From the NCBI RefSeq assembly GCF_047654805.1, contig NZ_JASGIV010000001.1, positions 2,728,001 to 2,792,000 on the forward strand: a stretch of DNA of 64,000 bases. Reading direction: 5' to 3'. Shown here in pieces: positions 51,814 through 60,759 of the stretch (position 1 is the first letter of the stretch; the number at the start of each line of letters is the position of its first letter). Origin of the DNA: Pelomonas sp047654805. Lineage in GTDB: Bacteria > Pseudomonadota > Gammaproteobacteria > Burkholderiales > Burkholderiaceae_C. The notes beneath the pieces were generated by a model, which was given only the letters and a program-made list of their open reading frames with translations, made no database searches and had not been told where the DNA came from. Made by a program: the position numbers and the translations under genes.

Positions 51814-54531
51814 TTACCAGCGATAGCCGGCGCGAACGTGCCAGCGACGGCCTTGCAGGTCGTAGGTCATCGTGTCGGTGTTCGCATCCGTGTAGGACTT
51901 GATGAACGGCGCCTTCTTGTCGAACAGGTTGTCGATGCCGACGGCGAAGTCCAGTTGCTTGCTGAACGCGTACTTCAACTGGGCCGAGTGGTAGGTCACC
52001 GCAGGCGCCCTGGCGCCGAGGTCCGCCGGAGCAGCGTTGATGTCATCTGCCGCGCCGATGTACTGGAGCGTGTATGCCCCCGACCATGCCCCCTTGGCCA
52101 TCGTCAGCGAGCCCAGCGAGCGCCATTGCGTGTAGCTGCCGCGGCCGCCGGTGATCTTGCCCGTGTAATCGATGGCCGCAGCGCCCGGGAACGGACGGAC
52201 CTGGTAGTTCCTCAGGTGCGACAGCTCGGCGTTGAGCGTGGTGGTGATGCCCGCCAGGTTGAACTCGTACAAGGCCCCGACGTCGATGCCCGAGATCTTC
52301 TCGTCCGCCGCATTGACGGGCTGAGAGGACAAAAAGTCGATCTCGCCGGTGGTCTTGTTGCGGGTGAAGCTGGCCGGGCTGCAGAAGATGTGGGCCAGGC
52401 CCGGCGTGTTGTAGCAGGTGGCCAGCTTGGTCGAGCCGGCCACGCTCTGGATGGCATTGCTGATCTTGATGCTGTAGTAATCCAGCGTCAGGGTCAGCGT
52501 CTTCACCGGCGACCAGACCGCGCCGGCCGTGATGGTCTTGGCGTCCTCGGGCTCCAGCTTGGGGTTGCCGCCCACGGTGGTCAGGATGGTGTTGCCCAAC
52601 TGCTTGAAACCGGCCGGCACACCGGCGGCCTTGCAGTTCTGCGACACCACCGACGAGGTGGGCAGCGCGCTCCAGTTGCTGCAGGGATCGGTGGTCGTCA
52701 GGTTGCCTTCAGACACGCCGCCGTACAGCTCCGGGATGTTGGGCACGCGGAAGGCTGAAGACACGTTGCCGCGCAGCTTGAGGCTGGGCACCACCTGCCA
52801 GTCCAGGCCGGCCTTGTAGGTACTCTTTGAGCCGAACAGGCTGTAGTCGGAGTAGCGCGCGGCTGTGTTGAACTGCAATGACTCGACGAAGGGCAGCTTG
52901 CGCAGCAGCGGCACGGCCAGCTCGGCATAGACCTCGCGGGCGTTGTAGGAGCCCGCGATGGGGTCCTGCCGGTTGGTGTTGGCGATGCCCAGCACAGTCA
53001 GGTTGTCGGGGTTGCGCCAGCCGCTCTCCTTGCGCGCCTCCGCCCCCGCCGCGAATCCGACCGGGCCGGCGGGCAGCGAGAACAGTTCGCCGCTGATGTT
53101 GGCGCTGATGCCCTTCTGGTCGTTGCCGCCGGTGTCACGGGTCGTCGCCATGATGTAGCGCAGCACCTCGGGCGTCAGGTTGCCGTAGCCGAGGTAGTTG
53201 CCGCAGGGAATCGCTGCGCCAGGGGTGGTACTGCACTTGCTGCGATCCAGCGTGAGGTCCACGCGATCCAGGTTGGCGACATTGGTCGTGCCGTCCGAGC
53301 CGGTGTTGCGCCCCCAGTTCGCGGCGGCGGACCAGTCCCAGCTGTCACCGAGGCTGCCCTTCACGCCGGCCACGACGCGGAAGATGTTGGACTCCTGCGA
53401 GAAGGTACGCGTACCGCCCTCCTCCAGGCGGCGACGCTCCAGCACCAGGCTCTGCCCGGTGGGATTGGTCGGGTGGTTGGCGGCGATGTTGATCGTCCGA
53501 TAGACGCCCAGCGAGCCGGCCGTGGCCAGCTGATTCGACTCGCGGTGCGAGAACAGCATCTCGGTGAAGAGCTGGGCGTTCTCGCTCAGGTTCAGCGTGC
53601 CGAAGGCGCTCATGCCCAGGCGCTTGATCGGGTTGACCGCGTTCAGCGCCGGGTTGCTGTTGTAGTTGTGCTTGGTGGCCGAGTAGGTCTCGTAGGCGCT
53701 TGCGTTGCCGCCCGGCGTCTGGTTGAAGTTGATGCGCTGGCCATCCGCCAGGCGGGCACGGCCGCCGATGGTGGCCGAGCTGCCCACGCATTCGAGCTTG
53801 CCACTGACCTCGCCGAGGCCGCAGGGCGCGCGTGTGGCCATGTTGATGGCGCCGCTCTCGGAGTAGTTGATCCCGGCAACCAAGGAACCGCTCGAGGACT
53901 GCAGGCCCCAGGCCAGGTCGACGGCAGTCTCGTCGCCGTCACCGCGCGACGTCTGGCCATAGCGCACCGAGGCCTCGCCCCCCTTGAGGCCGGTCTTGGT
54001 GATGATGTTGACCACACCGGCCACGGCGTCCGCACCGTAGATGGCGGAGGCCCCGTCCTTGAGCACCTCGACCCGTTCGATCATGGCGACCGGGATCATG
54101 TTGAGGTCGACCGCGCTGTTGGCGCCGGTGCCGCCGTTGACGACACGCCGGCCGTTCAGCAGGACCAGGGTGCGGTTGATGCCCAGGCCGCGCAGATTGA
54201 CCTGGGTGGTGCCATAGCCATTGCCGGTCCAGTAGGCGTTGGTTTGATTGCCCGCGCCACCCGCCGAGGCGGGCAGCCGCTGCAGCAGCGTCTCGGCGGA
54301 AATCGCGCCGGTACGCTGGATGGTCTCGGCATCGATCACGGTGACCGGGCCAACGCCCGAGATCTGGGCCTGCTTGAAATTGATGCGGCTGCCGGTGATC
54401 TGGACCTTGTCGAGCGAGGCGGTCTGCCCCGCCCCGACTTCAGGAGCCTGCTGCGCGTCGGCGCTGTTGAAGAAGAGGAGAACGGCCGCGGCGACCGCAG
54501 TTTGCGAAAGTTTCGTAGACATCATGTACAT
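51814..54531 (-). CDS. TonB-dependent receptor, probable metal or metallophore uptake
   Basis: ~905 residues. Signal peptide (QTAVAAAVLLFFNSADAQ); plug with VQITGSRI, VNLRGLGINRTLVLLNGRRVV, ERVEVLKDGASAIYGADAVAGVVNI; barrel ending in Trp (WHVRAGYRW). Starts at 54531, 54525 or 54522 are all Met in frame. A PepSY pair follows and a Cys-rich CruR-like ORF precedes. In Bordetella a CruR ORF controls the TonB-dependent transporter BfrG, so a copper-repressed uptake role is plausible; siderophore uptake is the alternative. Confidence 0.88.
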   Translation of the reverse strand: MYMMSTKLSQTAVAAAVLLFFNSADAQQAPEVGAGQTASLDKVQITGSRINFKQAQISGVGPVTVIDAETIQRTGAISAETLLQRLPASAGGAGNQTNAYWTGNGYGTTQVNLRGLGINRTLVLLNGRRVVNGGTGANSAVDLNMIPVAMIERVEVLKDGASAIYGADAVAGVVNIITKTGLKGGEASVRYGQTSRGDGDETAVDLAWGLQSSSGSLVAGINYSESGAINMATRAPCGLGEVSGKLECVGSSATIGGRARLADGQRINFNQTPGGNASAYETYSATKHNYNSNPALNAVNPIKRLGMSAFGTLNLSENAQLFTEMLFSHRESNQLATAGSLGVYRTINIAANHPTNPTGQSLVLERRRLEEGGTRTFSQESNIFRVVAGVKGSLGDSWDWSAAANWGRNTGSDGTTNVANLDRVDLTLDRSKCSTTPGAAIPCGNYLGYGNLTPEVLRYIMATTRDTGGNDQKGISANISGELFSLPAGPVGFAAGAEARKESGWRNPDNLTVLGIANTNRQDPIAGSYNAREVYAELAVPLLRKLPFVESLQFNTAARYSDYSLFGSKSTYKAGLDWQVVPSLKLRGNVSSAFRVPNIPELYGGVSEGNLTTTDPCSNWSALPTSSVVSQNCKAAGVPAGFKQLGNTILTTVGGNPKLEPEDAKTITAGAVWSPVKTLTLTLDYYSIKISNAIQSVAGSTKLATCYNTPGLAHIFCSPASFTRNKTTGEIDFLSSQPVNAADEKISGIDVGALYEFNLAGITTTLNAELSHLRNYQVRPFPGAAAIDYTGKITGGRGSYTQWRSLGSLTMAKGAWSGAYTLQYIGAADDINAAPADLGARAPAVTYHSAQLKYAFSKQLDFAVGIDNLFDKKAPFIKSYTDANTDTMTYDLQGRRWHVRAGYRW

Positions 54532-54765
54532 CCATTTGGGTGCCGCACGCTGTCGACCTCATGGAGGCCGAACACGAACTCAGAGCACCTTCGAACCAAT
54601 TGTTCGATGGCGAGCACATGCGATGGACGAGGAAGAACGGCCTTCTCTGAAGGCTGGGGAGTCAGAAGACCGGGCCCGTCGATCGACGCATGCAACTCAG
54701 CCAATCCTGGCCAGCGCGGCCGGCAAGCACATCCGTGCCTGCCGCCAGCCGGCGGTCACGCTGAG

Positions 54766-55185
54766 TCAGCTGCTTCGAGGCGGGCGCTCCTGACCGGAGA
54801 GCAGGAACTCCGCGCGCGGTCCGCGACTCTCAAGCAGCGGCGCAATGGCGAGCGGCGGAACCTGTGCGCCGAAATCTGCTGCCACCAAGGAGGCACAGGT
54901 GCCGCAGCCAGCGCACTGGCTGCAAGGCGTCGCGTCACAGCAGTGACCACCCTGCTGATCCGCCGTGTCAGCTGCTTTGGACGACTTGGCCTTTGGCAGC
55001 GCCACTCTCGCATGGGATCCCGATGCTGCGGCATGCTTGACGCCGCTCTCGGCCTGAACGTACTGCCCGCGGGCGTGCGCCTTGGCGACCGACACCGTCG
55101 GGCAGATCATCGACGTGGCAATGGACGCTGTCGCCGGCACCAGCACGGCGAGCAAAACCAGCAACCAAAAGCCAATGAGTTTCAT
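54766..55185 (-). CDS. Small exported Cys-rich protein, probable CruR-like (DUF2946-type) upstream ORF
   Basis: 139 residues: hydrophobic N-terminus (MKLIGFWLLVLLAVLVPATA), a charged middle, and six Cys: C82C83 then C88xxC91xxC94xxC97 (CSQCAGCGTC). It ends SGQERPPRSS, nearly the same as the ending RPPRSALA at 48425. It lies 234 bp upstream of a TonB-receptor gene followed by PepSY genes. That is the architecture of the copper-regulated cruR-bfrG operon of Bordetella pertussis, where copper binding to the nascent CXXC relieves arrest on a C-terminal RAPP and triggers Rho termination before the receptor gene. The motif here is RPP without Ala. The long gap fits a termination zone. Confidence 0.72.
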   Translation of the reverse strand: MKLIGFWLLVLLAVLVPATASIATSMICPTVSVAKAHARGQYVQAESGVKHAAASGSHARVALPKAKSSKAADTADQQGGHCCDATPCSQCAGCGTCASLVAADFGAQVPPLAIAPLLESRGPRAEFLLSGQERPPRSS

Positions 55186-55200
55186 GCACAAGGCGAGAAA

Positions 55201-55218
55201 TGATGTTGCATTGCATCA
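55201..55218 (-). promoter_or_regulatory. Dyad upstream of the CruR-like gene
   Basis: TGATGTTGCATTGCATCA: TGATG/CATCA arms, 16 bp before the ATG at 55185. A possible operator; it is only loosely Fur-like. Confidence 0.3.
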
Positions 55219-55401
55219 AGCCTTGCCGAGCGTGTCTAGTTAGGGGAGTTCCCAGGATGGGAGGCTTCGCCTCCCGCCACCATGGCCTCGTCGCTGGTCA
55301 GCGGAGAAAGATGCAGGCAAGCCGCCCCTCCCGGGCCTGTCCGATTGTTGTATGTGAGGCTCGTTGAACCTTCACGGACGTCGCGATGGCGATTTGGGAT
55401 C

Positions 55402-55672
55402 CTACGTGATGGGTCTGATGAACCGGTCCTCGCAGAGGATGGCGAACTGGTTCATCGCGGCCTTCCAGTTGTGCGCGGCGCGGCCCTGGTCGTCGGTGAT
55501 GTTGCGCAGGGCCAGCCGGATGCGCTTGGTGGCTGATTCATCGCTGGGGAAGTGCTCGCGCGTCTTGTGACCTTGCGCTGCCATGCATTCACACCTTCCA
55601 TGACGCTGGTCGCGCGGATCACGTGCAACCAGGAGAGGAAGTGCCTGGTCAGGCCAACCTTCCAGCGAAGAT
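55402..55672 (-). pseudogene. IS256-family transposase remnant (C-terminus, frameshifted)
   Basis: Minus-strand translation reads KTREHFPSDESATKRIRLAL, NITDDQGRAAHNWKAAMNQF and AILCEDRF, the C-terminal end of IS256-family transposases. The preceding residues VIRATSVMEGVNAWQRKVT are in another frame; one A appears lost in the AAGGTCACAAGACG stretch. Nothing recognisable of the catalytic DDE core remains, so it is a dead fragment. A small hairpin GGGAGGC-TTC-GCCTCCC lies at 55259-55275 on its far side. No ends or target duplications seen. Confidence 0.7.
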
Positions 55673-55733
55673 GAAGAACGTCCGCTCGCAGCGCCCTGAC
55701 GTGGCCGCAATGGCGCTGCCCTGAAGGCCGCGC

Positions 55734-58700
55734 TCAATCGACGAGGGCATCGGGCGTGGAGGACGAACGTATCGCGACAGCCACTTCCTCCAGTGCCCGG
55801 CTGCTACTGATGCCGAAATCCCCAACGACACGCCGGCCGTTGGCACCACGCCCGACAGCCGTGTGCACGCCAACCCAGGCGTTTCGGCCGGAATGCTTGG
55901 CGGCGTACAGGCCAAGGTCCGCCAGGTTGACGACCTGCTGCCAGCTGCGCGCCTGCGGGCGCTCCGGTTCGAAGGGCATGCAGGCGAAGCCGACAGAGCA
56001 ACTGACGAGGATCTCGCTGCCGTCGTCCAACCGGAAGGGCGTGGCGGCGACCACGGCCCGCATGCGCTCGGCGAGCTCCTCGGCACGTGCGCGGTCGGTG
56101 TCACGCGCCACGGCCAGGAATTCCTCGCCACCCCAGCGCACCAGGTAGTCGGACTCGCGCAGCACAGAACGCAGCCGCGCGCCGAACTGCACGAGCACGG
56201 CGTCGCCTGCCGCATGGCCATGGCGGTCGTTGATGCGCTTGAAGGCGTCGATGTCCAGCAGCAGGAATACGTTGTCGGTATCCAGCGGCTGTCCGCCCGC
56301 CGCCAGCGTTTCCTGCGAACGGCGCAGGCTGGCGGCCAGATCCTGGTCGATGTGATCGCTCAGGAATCGACGGTTGTGCAGCCCGGTCAGCGGGTCGGTC
56401 ACGCTGCTCAGCTCCAGCTGCGCCGACTTCTCCTCCAACGCCTGGTGCAAAGCACGCAGCTCGGCGGTGCGCTCTCGCACCTTGTGCTCCAGCTCCAGCT
56501 GGCGGTGGCGGAGCAGCCGCGTGCGCGCAGCCACCGCCGCCATCAGCAGCAGCACCAGCCCCAGGGCAAGGACCGCGCGGAACCACCAGGTCTGGTGCCA
56601 GGCCGCACCCACCCGCACCGGCAGGGCCAACTCGCGCTCACCCCACTGTCCATCGCGGTTGGAGGCACGCAGGCGCAGCATGTAGTCGCCGGGGGGCAGA
56701 TTGGTATAAGCCGCCAGCCGCCGCGAGGAATCGGCGGCCATCCAGCCGGCGTCGAAGCCTTCGAGCCGGTAGGCATAGCGGTTGCGCTCCGGCGCCGAGA
56801 AGTCGCTGGACGAGAACTCCACCGCCAGGCTGTTGCCGTCGGCTGGCACCGCCAGCATCGCAGAGTCGCTCGGCGCCAGCGCCACCGAATGGCCGCCGAC
56901 CTGCACGTCCGCCACGAGCACCTGGGGCCGGTAATCCCAGGCCTGCAGCTTCTCGGGCAGCACCACCGTCATGCCGCCGGCACCGCCGAACAACAACTCA
57001 CCGCGTTCGGTGCGCGCCGCGGCGCCGGTCCAGTAGGTCGGGAAGACGACACCCTCCGCACGGCGCAGCGCATGCACCGTCATCGTCCCGGTGTCGATGC
57101 GCGCCAGGCCGTCATCGGTGCTGGCCCAGACGCGGCCCTGCAAGTCCTGCAGCAGCGCATTGACCGTACCGTCGGGCAGGCCTTGGGCCAGACCCAGGCG
57201 CCGCGTCGCGTCTGCATGGCCATGCGCCGGCAGCACGTCGATGCCACCGCCATAGCTGCCCACCCACAGCCGCCCCTCGGCATCCAGCATCAGCGCGGTC
57301 ACGAAGCCGGCCGACAGGCCGCGTGGCTGCGTCGGCCCAGCCGGGTAGCGCACGACGCCGTTGCCGATGGGGTCAACGCGGTTCAGACCATTGCGCGTGC
57401 CAACCCAGAGTTCACCCGCAGCCCCGCGGGCCAGCACCATGATCCGCTGGTCGGTCAGGCCCGGCGCCGCCGGCACCACCGCCGCGCTTCGGCCGCTGGT
57501 CAGGTCCAGCCGCCAAAGACCGTCGAACTGGCCGCCTATCCACAAAGTGTTGCCGTCGGCCAGCAAGGCCCAGGTCGACGCCGCCGGGTCGCGCCCCGCC
57601 AGGCGTATGCGCTTCACGCGCCGGCCGTCGGCGTCGGCCCGGTAGAGGCCTCGCTTGGTAGCGATGAAGACGCTGCCGTCAGCCGCTCGAACCATGCCCA
57701 GCACGATGTCCGAAGGCAGCGCGCTCTCGGGGCGGCTGGCGTCCGGCAGCAGCCCCGACACTCGAGCGCCGTCGGCGTCGAGGATGTCGACGCCGCTCTT
57801 GTGCGTGGCCAGCCACAACCTGCCGTCCGGCATGGGCAGGATCCAGCTGATCTCGGTGCTGATGAAGCGCGAGTCCAGCGCGTCCCCGACATCGGCGCTC
57901 GCACCCAGCCTGGTGAGTACGCCGTCCTGGCGCGGGTCGTAACGGCTCAGGCCGCGATTGGAGGCCACCCAGACAAGCCCGGAGCGGTCGCGGTAGAGGG
58001 TACGCAGCGCGTTGTCCGCCAGGCTGACAGGCCAGGCCGGCACGTGGCGGATGCGGCGGGTCTCGTGGCTCTGGATGTCCACGGCCACGGCGCCCTGGCC
58101 CAGCGTCGCCACCCACATCTCGCCCGGCTGCACTTCCAGCAGGCGGGTGATCTGGTTGTTGGTGAAGAGGTCGCCCTTCCCGCCCATCCCGGTCTCACGC
58201 ACCTCTATGGCCGGTGCGTCACCCTCGCGGCCAAGCAAGAAGACACCCTCATGCAGGCTGCCAACCCAGATCTGCCCGGTGCCGTCCTGGGCCAGCGCCT
58301 GGGGCTGCACGACGCGGCCGGGCGCCAGCGCAACGGCCTCCAGGGGTGCGCCCGCGGTGGGGCGACGGAACAGCCCTGCCGCACTGCCGATCCAGAGTTG
58401 ACCACGGTGGTCGAGCAGCACGGTCCAGACGCGCGCCCCCGCCGCTTCGGCCCAAGCGCCCGGCGCGCTGGCATGCTCGACGCGGCCGCTGGCCGGGTCC
58501 AGATGATCCAGCCCACCGTCGGTGACGACCCACAGCCCGCCGGCGCCGTCGTCGGCGATCTGGCGCACGCTGACATGGCTCAGGCCCTGCGGCCCGCCCA
58601 CCGGGACGGCCACGAAACGGTCTGTCGCAGGGTCATGCCGGAGCAGTCCTGCCGCGCTGGTGCCAACCCAGAGCCGGCCGGCCGCGTCGCCATGAAGGGA

Positions 58701-59051
58701 CTGCACGTAATTGTCCGGCAGCGCGCCGGGCTGCTGGAGGCCACCCTTGTAGACCTTGAAGCGGTAGCCGTCCCAGCGCGCCAAGCCGCCCAGCGTGCCC
58801 ACCCACAGGAAACCCTGACCGTCCTCCGCCACCGCAGTGGCGATGGCGTTGGGCAGGCCCTGCTCCTGGGTGAGATGCTGGAAAGTGATATCCGCCAGGC
58901 TCGACCAGCGCTTGCCTCCCGGCGCCGCGCCGGCCGTGGCGACGGCTGTGGCCATCGCCAGACCGAGCAGCCATCGCCAGCCAGAGGAAAGCCGCAGTCG
59001 TAACTCGCTCAGAAGCACAACAGGTCGTCGCAGGGAGGGGCTGGCCGTCAA
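55734..59051 (-). CDS. Membrane diguanylate cyclase with a sensor beta-propeller
   Basis: ~1105 residues. N-terminal signal/helix, then many propeller repeats of the two-component-regulator type (GLPNAIATAVAEDGQGFLWVGTLGGLARWDG and repeated GxLWVGT), a Y_Y_Y domain (RYAYRLEGFDAGW, YTNLPPGDYMLRLRASNRDG), one membrane helix (FRAVLALGLVLLLMAAVAA), a coiled coil and a C-terminal GGDEF domain with WGGEEF. RESD, five residues before it, is an intact inhibitory I-site. It likely makes c-di-GMP in response to a periplasmic signal. The start is a TTG at 59051 with no clear ribosome site, so the N-terminus is uncertain. Confidence 0.9.
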   Translation of the reverse strand: MTASPSLRRPVVLLSELRLRLSSGWRWLLGLAMATAVATAGAAPGGKRWSSLADITFQHLTQEQGLPNAIATAVAEDGQGFLWVGTLGGLARWDGYRFKVYKGGLQQPGALPDNYVQSLHGDAAGRLWVGTSAAGLLRHDPATDRFVAVPVGGPQGLSHVSVRQIADDGAGGLWVVTDGGLDHLDPASGRVEHASAPGAWAEAAGARVWTVLLDHRGQLWIGSAAGLFRRPTAGAPLEAVALAPGRVVQPQALAQDGTGQIWVGSLHEGVFLLGREGDAPAIEVRETGMGGKGDLFTNNQITRLLEVQPGEMWVATLGQGAVAVDIQSHETRRIRHVPAWPVSLADNALRTLYRDRSGLVWVASNRGLSRYDPRQDGVLTRLGASADVGDALDSRFISTEISWILPMPDGRLWLATHKSGVDILDADGARVSGLLPDASRPESALPSDIVLGMVRAADGSVFIATKRGLYRADADGRRVKRIRLAGRDPAASTWALLADGNTLWIGGQFDGLWRLDLTSGRSAAVVPAAPGLTDQRIMVLARGAAGELWVGTRNGLNRVDPIGNGVVRYPAGPTQPRGLSAGFVTALMLDAEGRLWVGSYGGGIDVLPAHGHADATRRLGLAQGLPDGTVNALLQDLQGRVWASTDDGLARIDTGTMTVHALRRAEGVVFPTYWTGAAARTERGELLFGGAGGMTVVLPEKLQAWDYRPQVLVADVQVGGHSVALAPSDSAMLAVPADGNSLAVEFSSSDFSAPERNRYAYRLEGFDAGWMAADSSRRLAAYTNLPPGDYMLRLRASNRDGQWGERELALPVRVGAAWHQTWWFRAVLALGLVLLLMAAVAARTRLLRHRQLELEHKVRERTAELRALHQALEEKSAQLELSSVTDPLTGLHNRRFLSDHIDQDLAASLRRSQETLAAGGQPLDTDNVFLLLDIDAFKRINDRHGHAAGDAVLVQFGARLRSVLRESDYLVRWGGEEFLAVARDTDRARAEELAERMRAVVAATPFRLDDGSEILVSCSVGFACMPFEPERPQARSWQQVVNLADLGLYAAKHSGRNAWVGVHTAVGRGANGRRVVGDFGISSSRALEEVAVAIRSSSTPDALVD

Positions 59052-59103
59052 GGCCCGGACCCGCGATTCTCATCCAGCTCGCGCCCGCCGCGAACGAGGC
59101 GCC

Positions 59104-59880
59104 TCACTTGACGAGACGATTCATCTCCGCTGCGTCAAAAGCCTCGTCGCGCTGAGCGTCATCGGGTACGCAGTCGCCGACGGGCCGGCCGGCCTGGGTC
59201 GAGAGCTTGCACACCGCGTTCCACAACAGCGCGATCTGGTGCTCGTGGCCGGAGGCGCTGTCGATGAGGCCTCGCATGGCCAGCGCGACCGGATCGTCGC
59301 CCTGGGTCACGCCATAGGCGGAGAAGCCCATCCTGGCGGCGGCCTCCTCACGGGCCTGCTCGCTGGCGGCCTCGATGATGCGGGCCGGGTTGCCCACCGC
59401 CGTCGCGCCCGCGGGCACGGGCTTGGTCACGACGGCTCCAGAGCCGATGCGGGCGCCCGCGCCCACGGTGAAGCCGCCCAGGACGCTGGCATTTGCGCCG
59501 ACGATGACGCCGGGGCCCAGCGTCGGATGCCGCTTGGCGCCCTTGACCAGCGAGGTGCCGCCCAGCGTGACGCCCTGGTAGATAGTGCAGCCCTCGCCGA
59601 TCTCGGCCATCTCACCGATGACGATGCCCATGCCGTGATCGATGAAGACCTTGCGGCCGATGCGGGCGCCGGGATGGATCTCGATGCCGGTCAGCCAGCG
59701 GCTCCAGTGCGAGATCCAGCGGCCCAGCCACTTGAAGCCGCGCTGCCAGAACCAGTGGGCGCGGCGGTGCAGCATCAGCGCATGCAGACCCGGATAGCAG
59801 GTCAGCACCTCCCACGCCGACCGAGCGGCCGGATCGCGTTCGAGGATGAGGGCGATGTCTTCGCGCAGGCGCTGGAACAT
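59104..59880 (-). CDS. cysE: Serine O-acetyltransferase
   Basis: 258 residues. N-terminal MFQRLREDIALILERDPAARSAWEVLTCYPG and left-handed beta-helix hexapeptide repeats including HPGARIGRKVFIDHGMGIVIGEMAEIG and GGTSLVKGAKRHPTLG, all typical of CysE of the shorter beta-proteobacterial/cyanobacterial type. Makes O-acetylserine for cysteine synthesis. The C-terminal ~80 residues are an extension without repeats. Beside trmJ and suhB as in many Burkholderiales, so this is a housekeeping gene and not part of the sulfur island. Confidence 0.93.
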   Translation of the reverse strand: MFQRLREDIALILERDPAARSAWEVLTCYPGLHALMLHRRAHWFWQRGFKWLGRWISHWSRWLTGIEIHPGARIGRKVFIDHGMGIVIGEMAEIGEGCTIYQGVTLGGTSLVKGAKRHPTLGPGVIVGANASVLGGFTVGAGARIGSGAVVTKPVPAGATAVGNPARIIEAASEQAREEAAARMGFSAYGVTQGDDPVALAMRGLIDSASGHEHQIALLWNAVCKLSTQAGRPVGDCVPDDAQRDEAFDAAEMNRLVK

Positions 59881-59920
59881 GGTGCTGCCGGTGGGGAGAG
59901 GCCAGCCAGTGTAGGCGCGC

Positions 59921-60658
59921 CTACCTTGGGCCTGCTGGCGCTGCGGTCTTCTGCATCTGTCGGGCGATGCCGCGCAGGATGTGAACCTCCTCGTTCGTGA
60001 GGCCGGCCCGGTTGAAAAGCTGGTTGAGTCGAGGCATCAGCTTCTTGGGCGCGGCGGGGTCGAGGTAGCCGATGTCGGTCAGCGCCGCCTGCAGGTGCTC
60101 CAGCAGGCCCTGCACGGCGCGGGCATCGGCCAGCTCGGGATCGGGCGTGCGTGGCTGCACGCCGAAACCGCCTACGGCCTGGCGCAAGTCGTAGGCCAGC
60201 AGCTGCACGGCCTGGGCAAGATTCAACGAGCCGTAGTCGGGATGCGTCGGGATGCTGAGCACCGCGTGGCAGCGGTAGACGTCCTCGTTGCTCATGCCGT
60301 AGCGCTCCGAGCCGAACACGAGGGCCAGTCGCGGCGCCGCCTCGCGCGCAGCCAGTTCGGCGAACAAGGCTCGCGGCTCGCGGGTGGGCGGGCCAAAGTC
60401 TCGAGGTGTCATGGCCGTGGCGCAGGCAAAGTCCACGCCGTCCAGCGCCTCGGCCAGCGTGGGCACCACGCGGGCACGGGCCAAGATGTCGGCCGCCCCG
60501 CTGGCCATGGCCACCGCTTCCTCGTGGCACAGCACGTCGGCAAAGCGCGGCGCCACCAGCACCAGGTCACGAAAACCCATCACCTTCATCGCCCGCGCCG
60601 TCGCACCGACGTTGCCTGCATGGCTGGTGTTGATGAGAACGAAGCGTGTGGATTCCAC
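59921..60658 (-). CDS. trmJ: tRNA (cytidine/uridine-2'-O-)-methyltransferase TrmJ
   Basis: 245 residues, SPOUT-family methyltransferase. Motif 1 FVLINTSHAGNVGATARAMKVMGF with the catalytic Arg in NVGATARAM, motif 2 LVFGSERYGMSNEDVYRC, motif 3 IPTHPDYGSLNLAQAVQLLAYDLR. Modifies tRNA position 32. Divergent from suhB with ~100 bp between starts. Confidence 0.93.
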   Translation of the reverse strand: MESTRFVLINTSHAGNVGATARAMKVMGFRDLVLVAPRFADVLCHEEAVAMASGAADILARARVVPTLAEALDGVDFACATAMTPRDFGPPTREPRALFAELAAREAAPRLALVFGSERYGMSNEDVYRCHAVLSIPTHPDYGSLNLAQAVQLLAYDLRQAVGGFGVQPRTPDPELADARAVQGLLEHLQAALTDIGYLDPAAPKKLMPRLNQLFNRAGLTNEEVHILRGIARQMQKTAAPAGPR

Positions 60659-60759
60659 GGGTTTGTACGGGGCTAGCGGCTAGAATCGCGCAATTATCCG
60701 GGGCTTGGCCCCGCCGCTCTTTCCTCCTGTCAGCCCCTTCTTCCCAGCGAGTGCACCGC

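Noticed and set aside
54592..54606. CGAACCAATTGTTCG near-palindrome upstream of the TonB receptor gene
   Set aside because: Imperfect, matches no known operator, and not repeated elsewhere in the window.
55201..55218. Fur box upstream of the CruR-like/TonB receptor set
   Set aside because: The dyad TGATG...CATCA fits the Fur consensus poorly; listed only as a weak regulatory dyad.
55863..59003. 1046-codon plus-strand open frame opposite the diguanylate cyclase
   Set aside because: Antisense shadow rich in His/Gln/Arg; the minus strand shows propeller repeats, a Y_Y_Y domain and GGEEF.
59104..59880. cysE as part of the sulfur island
   Set aside because: It lies with trmJ and suhB, a common housekeeping arrangement, ~24 kb from the sulfur genes and beyond the copper island.
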